Source of the DNA: JAEUSF01 sp964484145
GTDB lineage: Bacteria > Patescibacteriota > Doudnabacteria > UBA920
NCBI GenBank assembly: GCA_964484145.1
Contig: CAZAED010000003.1
Span: 1-58,516, forward strand
Direction: 5' to 3'
Length of the DNA stretch: 58,516 nucleotides
The notes under the pieces are model-generated. The model was not told where the DNA came from. It worked only from the letters and a program-made list of their open reading frames with translations, and searched no databases. Positions 48,170-55,311 of this stretch are shown piece after piece. Every line of letters begins with the position of its first letter. The stretch's first letter is position 1. The position numbers were made by a program, and so were the translations under genes.

Positions 48170-48832
48170 ATGGAAAACCAAAATCAACAACAAACACAGG
48201 TCTCTCAAGTTCCGGAACTCCATAAACGCCATTTTAAGTCTTTTTGGCCAATAGTTATAATTGCCGTTCTTTCCGCCTTAGTGGGCGGAATTTTGGTTTT
48301 TCTTTTATTTAACCAAGGCTTAGACGAAGAGCTAAACAGCCTCTTGCCGGGCTCCAGCTATCGCCAAACGCACGAGCAGGTAAAAGATAAGGAAAATAAT
48401 GTCCCTACCTGGCAGACTTATAAAAATGAGGAGTATGGGTTTGAATTGAAATATCCTGGAGATTGGGGCGTAATAAAAGTTTATGATGAAGATTTTTTAG
48501 TACAGCCTGATAAGGAGGGTTGTAGAAATGCTTCTACCATAACAGTTAATTGTGTAAGACTAGAGATTAATTTTAATGTTCAAACGTTCGTAGATTACGA
48601 AGCCTCTGGTAATACATTTAAGGTTATAGACCCTGAGAAATTAAAAGTCTCTGTCTTAAATAATAATTCTTTTTGGGTGCTAGAAGACGAAGCAGAAGGA
48701 ATGGAATTTAAACAGTTTATCATTAAGGATAAATACAAAAGATATTATAGTTTTACCTCTCGTATGGATGTTGATAATAAAGAGCAGCAACTTATAGACC
48801 AAATCCTTTCCACTTTTAAATTTATTGAATAA
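48170..48832 (+). CDS. Single-pass membrane protein with extracellular domain
   Basis: A 220-residue protein with a Gln-rich N-terminus, one membrane helix (residues about 25-49, FWPIVIIAVLSALVGGILVFLLF), a linker, and an external domain of about 140 residues (WQTYKNEEYGFELKYPGDWGVIKV and so on). The EYGFELKYPGDW motif is like the PsbP-type 'YxFxYP..W' start found in many bacterial lipoproteins. Two Cys (GCRNASTITVNC) may form a disulfide. Function unknown. Confidence 0.65.
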   Translation: MENQNQQQTQVSQVPELHKRHFKSFWPIVIIAVLSALVGGILVFLLFNQGLDEELNSLLPGSSYRQTHEQVKDKENNVPTWQTYKNEEYGFELKYPGDWGVIKVYDEDFLVQPDKEGCRNASTITVNCVRLEINFNVQTFVDYEASGNTFKVIDPEKLKVSVLNNNSFWVLEDEAEGMEFKQFIIKDKYKRYYSFTSRMDVDNKEQQLIDQILSTFKFIE

Positions 48833-48885
48833 GAGTTTTGGCTTTAAAATCTTACATCTTATATCCTAAATCTTAAATTTCTAAA
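48833..48885 (+). repeat. Half-element of the AAATCTTACATC family
   Basis: AAAATCTTACATCTTATATCCTAAATCTTAAATT runs to near the ATG, matching the 3' arm at 972 and 5650. The 5' arm is missing. Confidence 0.6.
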
Positions 48886-49431
48886 ATGGACACTTTAGCC
48901 CACGGACTTTGGAGTAATATTATTGTTTATAAAAAGTACCCACAGAACAGCAAAATGCGCTGGGTGGCAGTGGCTTTTGGTATGCTGCCTGACTTAATTC
49001 CTTTCGCTCCTTTGTTTATTTATACTTTTTTAACCGGCAGGTTTGGCGGGCCTGAAAACTGGAACTTTAACCACTGGTCTTTAAACTGGGCGCCTTTTGC
49101 CTACAACTATACTCATTCGCTGGTAATTTTTGCTTTTACAGCTTTTTGTGTAGCACTGTATAGGAAAATCAAATACAAAGCCCAAGGTTTTAATTTGTTT
49201 TACTTTCCGATGCTTGCGTGGGGCTTTCATATTTTGCTAGACATGCCAACTCACCCGAATTTTTACAATACCCCGTTTTTGTTCCCAATTTCAGACTACA
49301 AATTAAGTTGGGGTCTTAGTTGGGGGCATTGGGCAATTTTAATTCCGCAATATGTCTTTTTTGCGGTTTGGTACAGCTGGTGGTTCCTACAGAAACGTAA
49401 AAAATCGACAAATCCTATGAGTAATAGTTAG
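48886..49431 (+). CDS. DUF457/YdjM-like membrane-bound metal-dependent hydrolase
   Basis: A 181-residue polytopic protein with the metal-ligand-like pattern of the family: DTLAHGLW near the N-terminus, GMLPDLIPF, NYTHSLVIF and FHILLDMPTHP. About four membrane helices lie between these motifs. The family (LexA-regulated YdjM / DUF457) is predicted to be hydrolytic, and its substrate is unknown. Confidence 0.75.
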   Translation: MDTLAHGLWSNIIVYKKYPQNSKMRWVAVAFGMLPDLIPFAPLFIYTFLTGRFGGPENWNFNHWSLNWAPFAYNYTHSLVIFAFTAFCVALYRKIKYKAQGFNLFYFPMLAWGFHILLDMPTHPNFYNTPFLFPISDYKLSWGLSWGHWAILIPQYVFFAVWYSWWFLQKRKKSTNPMSNS

Positions 49432-49516
49432 GTAATTCTACAGAAAACTACAGAATCTAAAAACAAAGTTTTGTGGCGCGATTCTGTAGTTTTCTGTAGT
49501 GTATTTATGTTGTTGT
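49432..49516 (+). repeat. Iterated inverted repeat (CTACAGAAAACTACAGAAT units)
   Basis: ATTCTACAGAAAACTACAGAATCTAAAA is answered by GCGATTCTGTAGTTTTCTGTAGTGT. Confidence 0.8.
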
Positions 49517-49990
49517 ATGTTTTATGTAGTCGCTCACAACATCCGTTCACTTTTTAATGTTGGCTCGTTGTTTCGCACAGCCGACGCTTTTTCTGTAAGT
49601 AAGATATATTTAACCGGTTATACGCCAACGCCGGAAATTTTCAAACACAGAATTAAAATAAACAAAACCGCGCTCGGAGCGGAAGAGTTCGTACCTTGGG
49701 AACATAAAATTTCGCCTGTAAGAGTAATAAAAGATTTAAAACGAAAAAATAAAAAAATTCAAATTATTGCGTTGGAAAATAACATAAAAGGTAAAACTGT
49801 AAAGTTAAATAAATTTAAACCCAAATTTCCCTTAGTGTTAATATTAGGCGAGGAAGTGGGTGGTGTGGATAAATCTTTGCTTAAAATGGCAGACAAAGTG
49901 GTAGAAATTCCTATGTTTGGTAAAAAAGAAAGCTTAAATGTTTCTGTGGCTTTTGGTGTCGCGGCTTACCATATTGCAACAAGCCGGTAA
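49517..49990 (+). CDS. SpoU/TrmH-family RNA 2'-O-methyltransferase
   Basis: A SPOUT methylase (start ATG 49517, MFYVVAHNIRSLFNVGSLFRTADAF; the frame extends to GTG 49499 in Cys-rich non-family sequence). Motif 1 is NIRSLFNVGSLFRTAD, motif 2 LVLILGEEVGGVDKSLL, and motif 3 IPMFGKKESLNVSVAFGVAAYHI, which together form the knotted S-adenosylmethionine site. The 157-residue form is the core only, without an N-terminal RNA-binding extension. The target is tRNA or rRNA ribose, not decidable here. Confidence 0.9.
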   Translation: MFYVVAHNIRSLFNVGSLFRTADAFSVSKIYLTGYTPTPEIFKHRIKINKTALGAEEFVPWEHKISPVRVIKDLKRKNKKIQIIALENNIKGKTVKLNKFKPKFPLVLILGEEVGGVDKSLLKMADKVVEIPMFGKKESLNVSVAFGVAAYHIATSR

Positions 49991-50006
49991 TAAACACTAA
50001 TATTTT

Positions 50007-50036
50007 AAAGGCTCAATCGAATGAGTCTTTAAAAAT
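50007..50036 (+). terminator. Terminator after the SpoU gene
   Basis: TTTTAAAGgCTC...GAGtCTTTAAAA: a long imperfect stem, AT-rich, with an A/T run. A second, smaller hairpin follows. Confidence 0.6.
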
Positions 50037-50046
50037 TCTCAAATTA

Positions 50047-50070
50047 TGCCTTGAAAGAAGGCTTTTTTTA
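50047..50070 (+). terminator. Second terminator GCCTT-GAAAG-AAGGCTTTTTTT
   Basis: A 5-bp stem with a T7 run. Its loop and T-run overlap the promoter of the next gene (-35 at 50051). Confidence 0.65.
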
Positions 50071-50079
50071 ATGTAGAAT
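50051..50079 (+). promoter_or_regulatory. Promoter of the second GC-rich cassette
   Basis: TTGAAA, a 17-base spacer, TAGAAT (50074-50079). Confidence 0.65.
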
Positions 50080-50106
50080 TACAATCACATTCCAGGGAGG
50101 AAGATT

Positions 50107-50163
50107 ATGAAAATGGATCTAAATCCCGGAAAATTTAGTGTAAAGGACGTGCTATGGATGTAA
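50107..50163 (+). CDS. 18-codon leader ORF overlapping the start of the GC-rich gene
   Basis: The strong Shine-Dalgarno CAGGGAGGAAG (about 50093-50103) is spaced for the ATG at 50107, not 50154. It encodes an 18-residue peptide (MKMDLNPGKFSVKDVLWM) whose TAA overlaps the next gene's first codons in another frame. It may couple translation of 50154, or a frameshift may join them. Confidence 0.5.
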   Translation: MKMDLNPGKFSVKDVLWM

Positions 50164-51026
50164 ACCAAAGACATTCTGTTGCCGTGTATGGCGCCGTACA
50201 GGCAACTTTCTCCGAGGAGACTGTGGAATTGCTGAGGAGTGGAGTGGCGTTTGTCGGAGCATCTCATGAAATCAGGTCGGGGTTTAATCTCCCGCCAACT
50301 GCCAGGGTCGTGGTGTATTGTAGTAAAGAGCTTGGACAACCCCGAGTCAACTTGCTCAAAAATGCCGCGGCCAAAATGCCCAATGTGCAATTGGTGGAAG
50401 CGTTCCACCAATCTGATATGGAGACGAAGCTTCAGGGGGTGTTGAGTCCCGTTTTAACACCGCCACTCAGACCTGATGGTGGATTGCAGGCAGATGCTCC
50501 TAGCGTACCAACAACATCACTCCCTTCACCAACACCGCCGCCGCCTTCTAACGGCAAACCGGAGCTCAAGCTCCCACCGCACGGACTGAGATGGAGTTTG
50601 ACTGAGTTCGTGTTCAATAATCTTGACAGGGACTTTCGTTCTGTTGGTGGCGAGGTCGAGCGTCTGTTTGGCCTTGCGAAACAGAACGGTTACCCTGAAG
50701 CTACTGAAAGCGGAGTCGGACAAGCTTTTCGCAAATTCCGCCAGGCAAATGGGTTGTCACAGCCCCGTCCCCGGCGCGGCAAGCTGGCTCAAGCACCGGT
50801 CTTGGTAGATTTGGGATACGTCGAAGTACCGGCGGTTGCTGAATTTTTACAGGACATTCAGAAGATGGGCCAAGGTCTCGCCGTTTTTGTGTCAGCGCTC
50901 GAAAAGGAGCGCGCGGGGAACAAGCGGACCATCGAGGAACTCGAGAGACGGATTAAGATACTTGAGGGAAAACTCGAGAATGCCAAGCAGGCCGCCGATC
51001 TGCTGGCAGCACTTCGGGGGCAATAG
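50154..51026 (+). CDS. GC-rich ORFan with proline-rich linker and coiled coil
   Basis: A 290-residue protein I cannot name. Residues 1-95 look like a compact alpha/beta domain (HSVAVYGAVQATFSEETVELLRSG, ARVVVYCSKELGQPRVNLLKNAAAKMPNVQLVEAFHQ). Residues 100-142 are a Pro/Ser-rich linker, and 145-205 form a possible winged-helix (SLTEFVFNNLDRDFRSVGGEVERLFGLAKQNG). Residues 230-290 are a coiled coil (KERAGNKRTIEELERRIKILEG). Codons are GC-rich against the AT-rich background, the Shine-Dalgarno is strong, and a hairpin terminator follows. A DNA-binding role is possible; likely horizontally acquired. Confidence 0.65.
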   Translation: MDVNQRHSVAVYGAVQATFSEETVELLRSGVAFVGASHEIRSGFNLPPTARVVVYCSKELGQPRVNLLKNAAAKMPNVQLVEAFHQSDMETKLQGVLSPVLTPPLRPDGGLQADAPSVPTTSLPSPTPPPPSNGKPELKLPPHGLRWSLTEFVFNNLDRDFRSVGGEVERLFGLAKQNGYPEATESGVGQAFRKFRQANGLSQPRPRRGKLAQAPVLVDLGYVEVPAVAEFLQDIQKMGQGLAVFVSALEKERAGNKRTIEELERRIKILEGKLENAKQAADLLAALRGQ

Positions 51027-51057
51027 AAGTTGCTTCAGATCCACAAACAACCGAAAC

Positions 51058-51092
51058 GAGCGTGCTATATGGAGGAATAGCACGCCGTTTTT
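51058..51092 (+). terminator. Terminator of the 290-residue ORFan
   Basis: CGTGCTAT-ATGGAGGA-ATAGCACG followed by CCGTTTTTA: a perfect 8-bp stem with T-run. Confidence 0.85.
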
Positions 51093-51207
51093 ATTTGGAA
51101 ATGTTAAAAAATTTCGTTAAAACAAATAAATATGTTGTAATTAATTGTTTGCTATTTAACCCCAGATATTCTTTTAGGTTTTTTTATTTTGTCTGTGGAT
51201 AGAATAT

Positions 51208-51240
51208 TCAGATATTGGATATTGGATATTGGATATTAAG
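51208..51240 (+). repeat. GATATTG tandem units
   Basis: Four near-perfect 7-bp units. The reverse complement occurs in frame in rnhA (38432-38464). No second arm is seen nearby. Confidence 0.7.
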
Positions 51241-51281
51241 AAAGACCAATAAAATGGCTATTTTTTTGTTTGTAAATAGTT

Positions 51282-51310
51282 TTGACCGGTGTTAAAAGGT
51301 GGGGTATAAT
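51282..51310 (+). promoter_or_regulatory. Promoter of mraZ
   Basis: TTGACC, a 17-base spacer, TATAAT (51305-51310). Transcription would start near 51317, immediately before the GTGG boxes. Confidence 0.8.
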
Positions 51311-51326
51311 TGTTTTAGATGTTTAA

Positions 51327-51366
51327 AAGTGGTATTTGGTGGGAAAAAGTGGGGAATATGGTGGAA
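51327..51366 (+). promoter_or_regulatory. Probable MraZ operator (four GTGG boxes)
   Basis: GTGG occurs at 51329, 51339, 51349 and 51361 (spacing 10, 10 and 12 bases), in the contexts AAAGTGGTAT, TTGGTGGGAA, AAAGTGGGGA and ATGGTGGAAA. MraZ is known to bind tandem TGGGN5 boxes (E. coli) or AAAGTGG boxes (Mollicutes) upstream of its own gene. The location at the transcript start suggests autorepression. Confidence 0.65.
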
Positions 51367-51426
51367 AACCCCCAGTACCAGTCGCTACGACATAAATGTC
51401 GGCTCCGGTACGGGGCGCTACGCGAA
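51363..51426 (+). repeat. REP-like palindrome in the mraZ leader
   Basis: CCCC-A-GTACC ... GGTAC-G-GGG encloses CGACATAAATGTCG and GCTACG motifs. Related in design to the GTAGCG/CGCTAC elements, but of different sequence. Confidence 0.55.
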
Positions 51427-51460
51427 CTAAAACATCTTAAATTTGTAGTCATTTTTGGCT

Positions 51461-51501
51461 TCCAGCCCTGGCTTTTTAAGAAAACCGGGGCTGGTCTCTC
51501 C
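51461..51501 (+). promoter_or_regulatory. Hairpin in the mraZ 5' leader
   Basis: CCAGCCCTGG-CTTTTTAAGAAAA-CCGGGGCTGG: a 10-bp stem close to the mraZ start, without a T-run. It may regulate translation of mraZ. Confidence 0.45.
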
Positions 51502-51521
51502 TTTAAAAAGACACGGTTAAT

Positions 51522-51953
51522 ATGTTTATAGGTGAATACCAAGCAAGTATAGACGAAAAAGGCAGAATTTCAGTTCCCGCCAAATTTAGAACAGAACTTA
51601 AAAAGAAAGTGGTGGTTACAAGAGGCTTAGACAATTCTTTATTCCTTTATTCAATGGACGAATGGAAGAAGCTTGCCGAGAAATTATCTGGACTACCTAT
51701 AGCGAAAGCCAACACCAGAGCATTTAGCCGTTTAATGCTTGCCGGAGCTATGGACTGCGAAATAGACAAACAGGGCAGAATTATTTTACCAAACTACTTA
51801 AAAGAATTTGCGAAAATAGGCAAGAAGGCAATTATAGCAGGACTCTATAACCGTATAGAAATTTGGAGTGAAGAGTTGTGGACAGCGTACAAACAGCAGA
51901 CAGAAGCTGCGAGTAACCAAATAGCAGAACAGTTGGGAAGTTTAGGAGTGTAG
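51522..51953 (+). CDS. mraZ: Transcriptional regulator MraZ
   Basis: MraZ represses the division and cell wall cluster in other bacteria. The 143-residue protein has two SpoVT/AbrB-like MraZ repeats: YQASIDEKGRISVPAKFR (residues about 6-23) and AMDCEIDKQGRIILPNYLKEFA (about 77-98). It has the typical FSRLMLAGA between them and an IEIWSEELW motif at the C-terminus. Four GTGG boxes stand at its promoter, and rsmH follows after a repeat-filled gap, as in the canonical cluster. Confidence 0.95.
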   Translation: MFIGEYQASIDEKGRISVPAKFRTELKKKVVVTRGLDNSLFLYSMDEWKKLAEKLSGLPIAKANTRAFSRLMLAGAMDCEIDKQGRIILPNYLKEFAKIGKKAIIAGLYNRIEIWSEELWTAYKQQTEAASNQIAEQLGSLGV

Positions 51954-52026
51954 GATGAATGACAAGAATGAGCAAGATTTAAATGATTGACAAGATTTAA
52001 TACAAATCCGGCCCAATTTTAATTCA
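51953..52026 (+). repeat. mraZ-rsmH iterated repeat (ATGACAAGAATGAGCAAGA units)
   Basis: GATGAATGACAAGAATGAGCAAGATTTAAATGATTGACAAGATTT: mostly 5'-type units in direct orientation, with a weak answering arm (AATTTTAATTC). It is similar to 16828 and 40120. Confidence 0.6.
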
Positions 52027-52974
52027 ATGACTTATGAACATATTCCAGTATTACTTAATGAGGTTATATTTTACCTTCAGCCTAAGGCCGGTGAGAATTT
52101 TGTGGACGCGACGCTAGGAGGGGGTGGGTACACAAGGGCTATACTAGACAAAATTCAGCCAGGGGGCAGGGTGCTGGCTATAGATCTTGATAAAGACGCC
52201 TTAAAGAATACAGAAGTGGGAATGCAGAATGCAGAATTAGAGAAAAACTTAGTTTTACATCACGGGAACTTTCAAAACATAAACAAAATAACAAAAGAAC
52301 ATGTATTTAGTAATATTTCAGGCATTGTGGCAGATTTGGGACTTTCGTCATATGAACTTGACCAATCTACCCGAGGATTTAGTTTTCAAAAAAAAGAACC
52401 GCTAGATATGCGGTTTGACCAGAGTCAGCCGGAAGACGCGAAATACATTTTAAATAACTACGACGAAGAAAGATTAAGAAAAATTTTTGAAGACTACGGA
52501 GAGGAAAAGTTTAGTCGCCAGATAGCAAGAAGGGTGACGAGTGACAGGTTACGGGTGACTGGGGGTATAAAACACACCCATGAGTTATATCAAATTATCC
52601 AAGATGCCTTACCAAAACCGGTTAAACATAAGGCAGACGACAGTGCTAGAAGAATATTCCAGGCTTTAAGAATAGCAGTTAACCATGAATTAGCTTCGCT
52701 CGAGGAATTTTTACCTAAAGCATTCGACATTTTAAACCCAGGCGGCAGGCTAGTAATAGTAAGCTTCCATTCTTTAGAAGACAGGCAGGTAAAACAGTAT
52801 TTTAACAGTTTAACAAAAGGATGTGTTTGTCCAATAGATTTCCCTCAGTGTGTGTGCGGTAAAAATCCGCAAGGAAAATTATTAACTAAGAAAATTGTTA
52901 CGGCTTCCGAGCAAGAATTGTTAGATAACCCAAGGTCTAAGCCGGCAAAATTAAGAGCAATAGTTAAATTATAA
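52027..52974 (+). CDS. rsmH: 16S rRNA (cytosine1402-N4)-methyltransferase
   Basis: RsmH methylates C1402 in the 30S P site. The 315-residue protein has HIPVLLNEVIFYL, the SAM-binding VDATLGGGGYTRAIL, VLAIDLDKDAL, GIVADLGLSSYELDQSTRGFSF, PLDMRFD, and DDSARRIFQALRIAVNHELASLEEFLP with the C-terminal RLVIVSFHSLEDRQVK. Two short stretches (52215-52245 and 52533-52568) are repeat-like and lie in surface loops. The start is MTYEHIP. Confidence 0.94.
   Translation: MTYEHIPVLLNEVIFYLQPKAGENFVDATLGGGGYTRAILDKIQPGGRVLAIDLDKDALKNTEVGMQNAELEKNLVLHHGNFQNINKITKEHVFSNISGIVADLGLSSYELDQSTRGFSFQKKEPLDMRFDQSQPEDAKYILNNYDEERLRKIFEDYGEEKFSRQIARRVTSDRLRVTGGIKHTHELYQIIQDALPKPVKHKADDSARRIFQALRIAVNHELASLEEFLPKAFDILNPGGRLVIVSFHSLEDRQVKQYFNSLTKGCVCPIDFPQCVCGKNPQGKLLTKKIVTASEQELLDNPRSKPAKLRAIVKL
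52533..52568 (+). repeat. GTGACGAGTGACAGGTTACGGGTGAC units in rsmH
   Basis: Encodes VTSDRLRVTGG in a loop of RsmH. The unit resembles that in dinB at 43672 (protein TGDELRVTSG). Confidence 0.55.
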
Positions 52975-53002
52975 CTGATTATTGATAATTAATAACTTAT
53001 AA

Positions 53003-53055
53003 CATCCGCCAAAAGCTCAAAAGGGAGCATTTAGGCGGATCCGCCTCTGGCGGAA
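53003..53055 (+). repeat. Palindromic GGCGGATCCGCC element
   Basis: ATCCGCC ... TTAGGCGGATCCGCCTCTGGCGGAAAA: overlapping hairpins (CCGCC-TCT-GGCGG) in the rsmH-ftsL gap. Confidence 0.65.
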
Positions 53056-53081
53056 AAAACCAAAATAAAAACAAAAAATAT

Positions 53082-53450
53082 ATGATAAAAACAGACGTTT
53101 TACAAAATTTATTTCTTCAAACTCGCCCACAACTCTCCGCATCTAAAAGAAATTTTGGCGTAGAGCAACAAGCCAGGCCTTGGCTAGTTTACGCAGTAAT
53201 CGCGGTTAATGCAGCCTTACTTTTAAGCTATTTATTGGGAGTTAATGCAAGGGCTTCTACTGGGTACGAAATAAAAGAAATGCAAAAGCAAGTTTTAAAA
53301 TTAAACGAAGAGCAAAAGGCTCTTAATTTAAAACTTTCTGAGGCCACAGCTATTTCGGTATTAACTGACGATTTTTCTAGAAATGGTTTTGTGCAGGCCG
53401 GCGCGCCGATTTTTGTAACAATGCAGGCTCCTGCTACCGCAATGAAATAA
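53082..53450 (+). CDS. FtsL-like division protein
   Basis: A 122-residue single-pass protein in the position of ftsL between rsmH and ftsI. Basic cytosolic N-terminus, one membrane helix (residues about 43-63, VYAVIAVNAALLLSYLLG), and an external coiled coil (EIKEMQKQVLKLNEEQKALNLKLSEAT) followed by a short tail. Sequence similarity to FtsL is weak, as usual for this family, so the assignment rests on topology and position. Confidence 0.65.
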   Translation: MIKTDVLQNLFLQTRPQLSASKRNFGVEQQARPWLVYAVIAVNAALLLSYLLGVNARASTGYEIKEMQKQVLKLNEEQKALNLKLSEATAISVLTDDFSRNGFVQAGAPIFVTMQAPATAMK

Positions 53451-53571
53451 TATTCACGGATAGACGAATTACACTGATGACACAGATACTATGATAAAAC
53501 GGGTTCATAGATGGGGTTGTAATAAGAATCTGTGGAATTTGTGGTATCCGTGTATTTGTGAATAATAATCT
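53449..53571 (+). repeat. ftsL-ftsI iterated inverted repeat (CACGGATAGACGAATTACACTGAT type)
   Basis: TATTCACGGATAGACGAATTACACTGATGACACAGAT is answered by AATCTGTGGAATTTGTGGTATCCGTGTATTTGTGAATA. It belongs to the 13621 family. Confidence 0.75.
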
Positions 53572-55311
53572 ATGGCGCTACGAAAAATAAAAAATCCATT
53601 AGACACAAGAAGCAGTTTATTGGCTGCTTTTTTTATACTGTGTTTTTTTGTAATTTTACTTCGGTTGGCTAATTTGCAAATTTTGCACGGCTCAGAAAAC
53701 AAAAGCAAGGCGGAGTCACAAAGAAATATGGTATTAAAGCTTTTGCCTACCAGAGGTGAAATAAACTTAGTTGAAAGTTCAACGCAGCAACTTTTGCCGG
53801 TAGCTACCAACATAGAAAAACCTTTGGTTTATGGTGTGCCCGCGGATGTGCAAAATCCGGTTTTAGCTGCCGCAAGCCTTTCTGCAATTTTAAATGTAGA
53901 TCAAAATGAGTTGTTAACTAAGTTAGCTAACAAGCAAAAAAAATATGTAGTTTTAAAAAAACAGTTAAGCGAGGAAGAAGTAAATAAAATTAAGGAGCTT
54001 AAATTAAGCGGTATTTTTTTTGACGGCGAAGGTTTTAGGTTATACCCGCAAGGCAATTTGCTCTCGCAGGTTTTGGGTTTTGTAGGGTATAAAGGCGACA
54101 CAAAGCAAGGGGTTTATGGTCTTGAAAGTTATTTTGAAAGCGAACTTTCCGGCAAAGAAGGTCTGCTTAAGCAAGAAGGTGATATAAGCGGCGCTTGGAT
54201 ATTTGGTGGAAACAGGCAAATAGAGGAAGCTAAAGATGGCGACTCTTTAATTTTAACTATAGACAAAAATATTCAGTACGAAGCGCAGAAAGTTTTAAAA
54301 GACACTGTTGAAAAAAATGAAGCTGACAGCGGAACCGTAATTATTGCGGACCCAAAAACCGGCAAAATTTTAGCCATGGCTGGGTTTCCGGATTTTGACC
54401 CAAACAAATTTAACGAAGTAACCGACCCCGCTGCCTTTAACAACGAAGCCACGAGCGGCGTGTATGAACCGGGTAGCGTGTTTAAACCTTTAACCATGGC
54501 CGCGGCAATAAACGAAGGTAAAATTACACCGGACACCACTTTTGTAGACGAAGGGTTTGTTAAAATAGACGACAAAACCATAAAGAATTCAGACCCAAAG
54601 CCTAGAGGATTGCAAACAATGACTCAGGCGTTAGAGGAGTCTTTAAACACAGGTTTAATATTTGCCAAAGACCAAATCGGTAACCAAAAGTTTTTAGAAT
54701 ATGTAAAGCGTTTTGGTTTTGGCGAAAAAACCGGTATTGAATTAATGGAAAAGAAGGGGAATTTAGACAACTTAAAAGCAAATATTAATGTAAACTATGC
54801 GACTGCAAGTTTTGGTCAGGGTTTAACAGTAACGCCTATTCAGCTAATACAAGCTTTTTCGGTTTTTTCTAATAGCGGAAAAATGATAAAACCCTATATT
54901 GTGGCAAGTAAAATTTCACCCGAGGGGCAAAGGAAAGACATAAAACCTACTGTGGTTAGGGAAGTAATTTCTCCTCAGACCGCTAATACAGTTACCGCAA
55001 TGATGGTAAATGTAGTAGAAAATGGCCATGGCAAAAGAGCCGGGGTGCCCGGGTACTATATTGCAGGTAAAACTGGCACAGCTCAAGTGTCGAGACAAAA
55101 TGGTCTTGGTTATGAAGAGAATGTTAACATTGGTACCTTTATAGGTTTTGGACCGGTGGAAGACCCGAGATTTTTAATGCTGGTTCGTGTAGACAAACCT
55201 AAGACGGTCAAGTTCGCGGAAAGTACGGCTGCGCCGGCTTTTGGACAACTTGCACAGTATCTTTTAAACTATTATCAGGTACCACCGACAAGAGAAATAA
55301 AGAAGAAATGA
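53572..55311 (+). CDS. ftsI: Penicillin-binding protein 2/FtsI-type transpeptidase
   Basis: A 579-residue class B PBP that crosslinks septal or side-wall peptidoglycan. One N-terminal membrane helix (residues about 17-37), a dimerisation/pedestal domain, then the transpeptidase domain with S302-x-x-K305 (EPGSVFKP), the SxN-type SNSGK motif, and KTG at K500 (AGKTGTAQVS). The position after rsmH and ftsL supports FtsI rather than the elongation PBP. No mur, mraY or ftsW gene follows, so the cluster is shortened. Confidence 0.92.
   Translation: MALRKIKNPLDTRSSLLAAFFILCFFVILLRLANLQILHGSENKSKAESQRNMVLKLLPTRGEINLVESSTQQLLPVATNIEKPLVYGVPADVQNPVLAAASLSAILNVDQNELLTKLANKQKKYVVLKKQLSEEEVNKIKELKLSGIFFDGEGFRLYPQGNLLSQVLGFVGYKGDTKQGVYGLESYFESELSGKEGLLKQEGDISGAWIFGGNRQIEEAKDGDSLILTIDKNIQYEAQKVLKDTVEKNEADSGTVIIADPKTGKILAMAGFPDFDPNKFNEVTDPAAFNNEATSGVYEPGSVFKPLTMAAAINEGKITPDTTFVDEGFVKIDDKTIKNSDPKPRGLQTMTQALEESLNTGLIFAKDQIGNQKFLEYVKRFGFGEKTGIELMEKKGNLDNLKANINVNYATASFGQGLTVTPIQLIQAFSVFSNSGKMIKPYIVASKISPEGQRKDIKPTVVREVISPQTANTVTAMMVNVVENGHGKRAGVPGYYIAGKTGTAQVSRQNGLGYEENVNIGTFIGFGPVEDPRFLMLVRVDKPKTVKFAESTAAPAFGQLAQYLLNYYQVPPTREIKKK

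Larger units (their letters stand above)
51027..51521 (+). promoter_or_regulatory. Long intergenic region before mraZ
   Basis: A 495-base gap with no gene. In order: terminator of the GC-rich cassette (51058-51092), an AT-rich stretch without recognised features (51093-51207), GATATTG tandem units (51208-51240), the mraZ promoter (51282-51310), GTGG boxes (51327-51366), a REP-like palindrome (51363-51426) and a 10-bp hairpin (51461-51501). Confidence 0.7.

Noticed and set aside
50085..50723. Other open frames in the 50.1-51.0 kb GC-rich gene
   Set aside because: High GC opens several shadow frames; only 50154-51026 has a continuous domain-like sequence and suitable signals.
42908..51092. Integron attC sites at cassette ends
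   Set aside because: The hairpins are terminator-like with T-runs, show no shared core site, and no integrase gene is visible.
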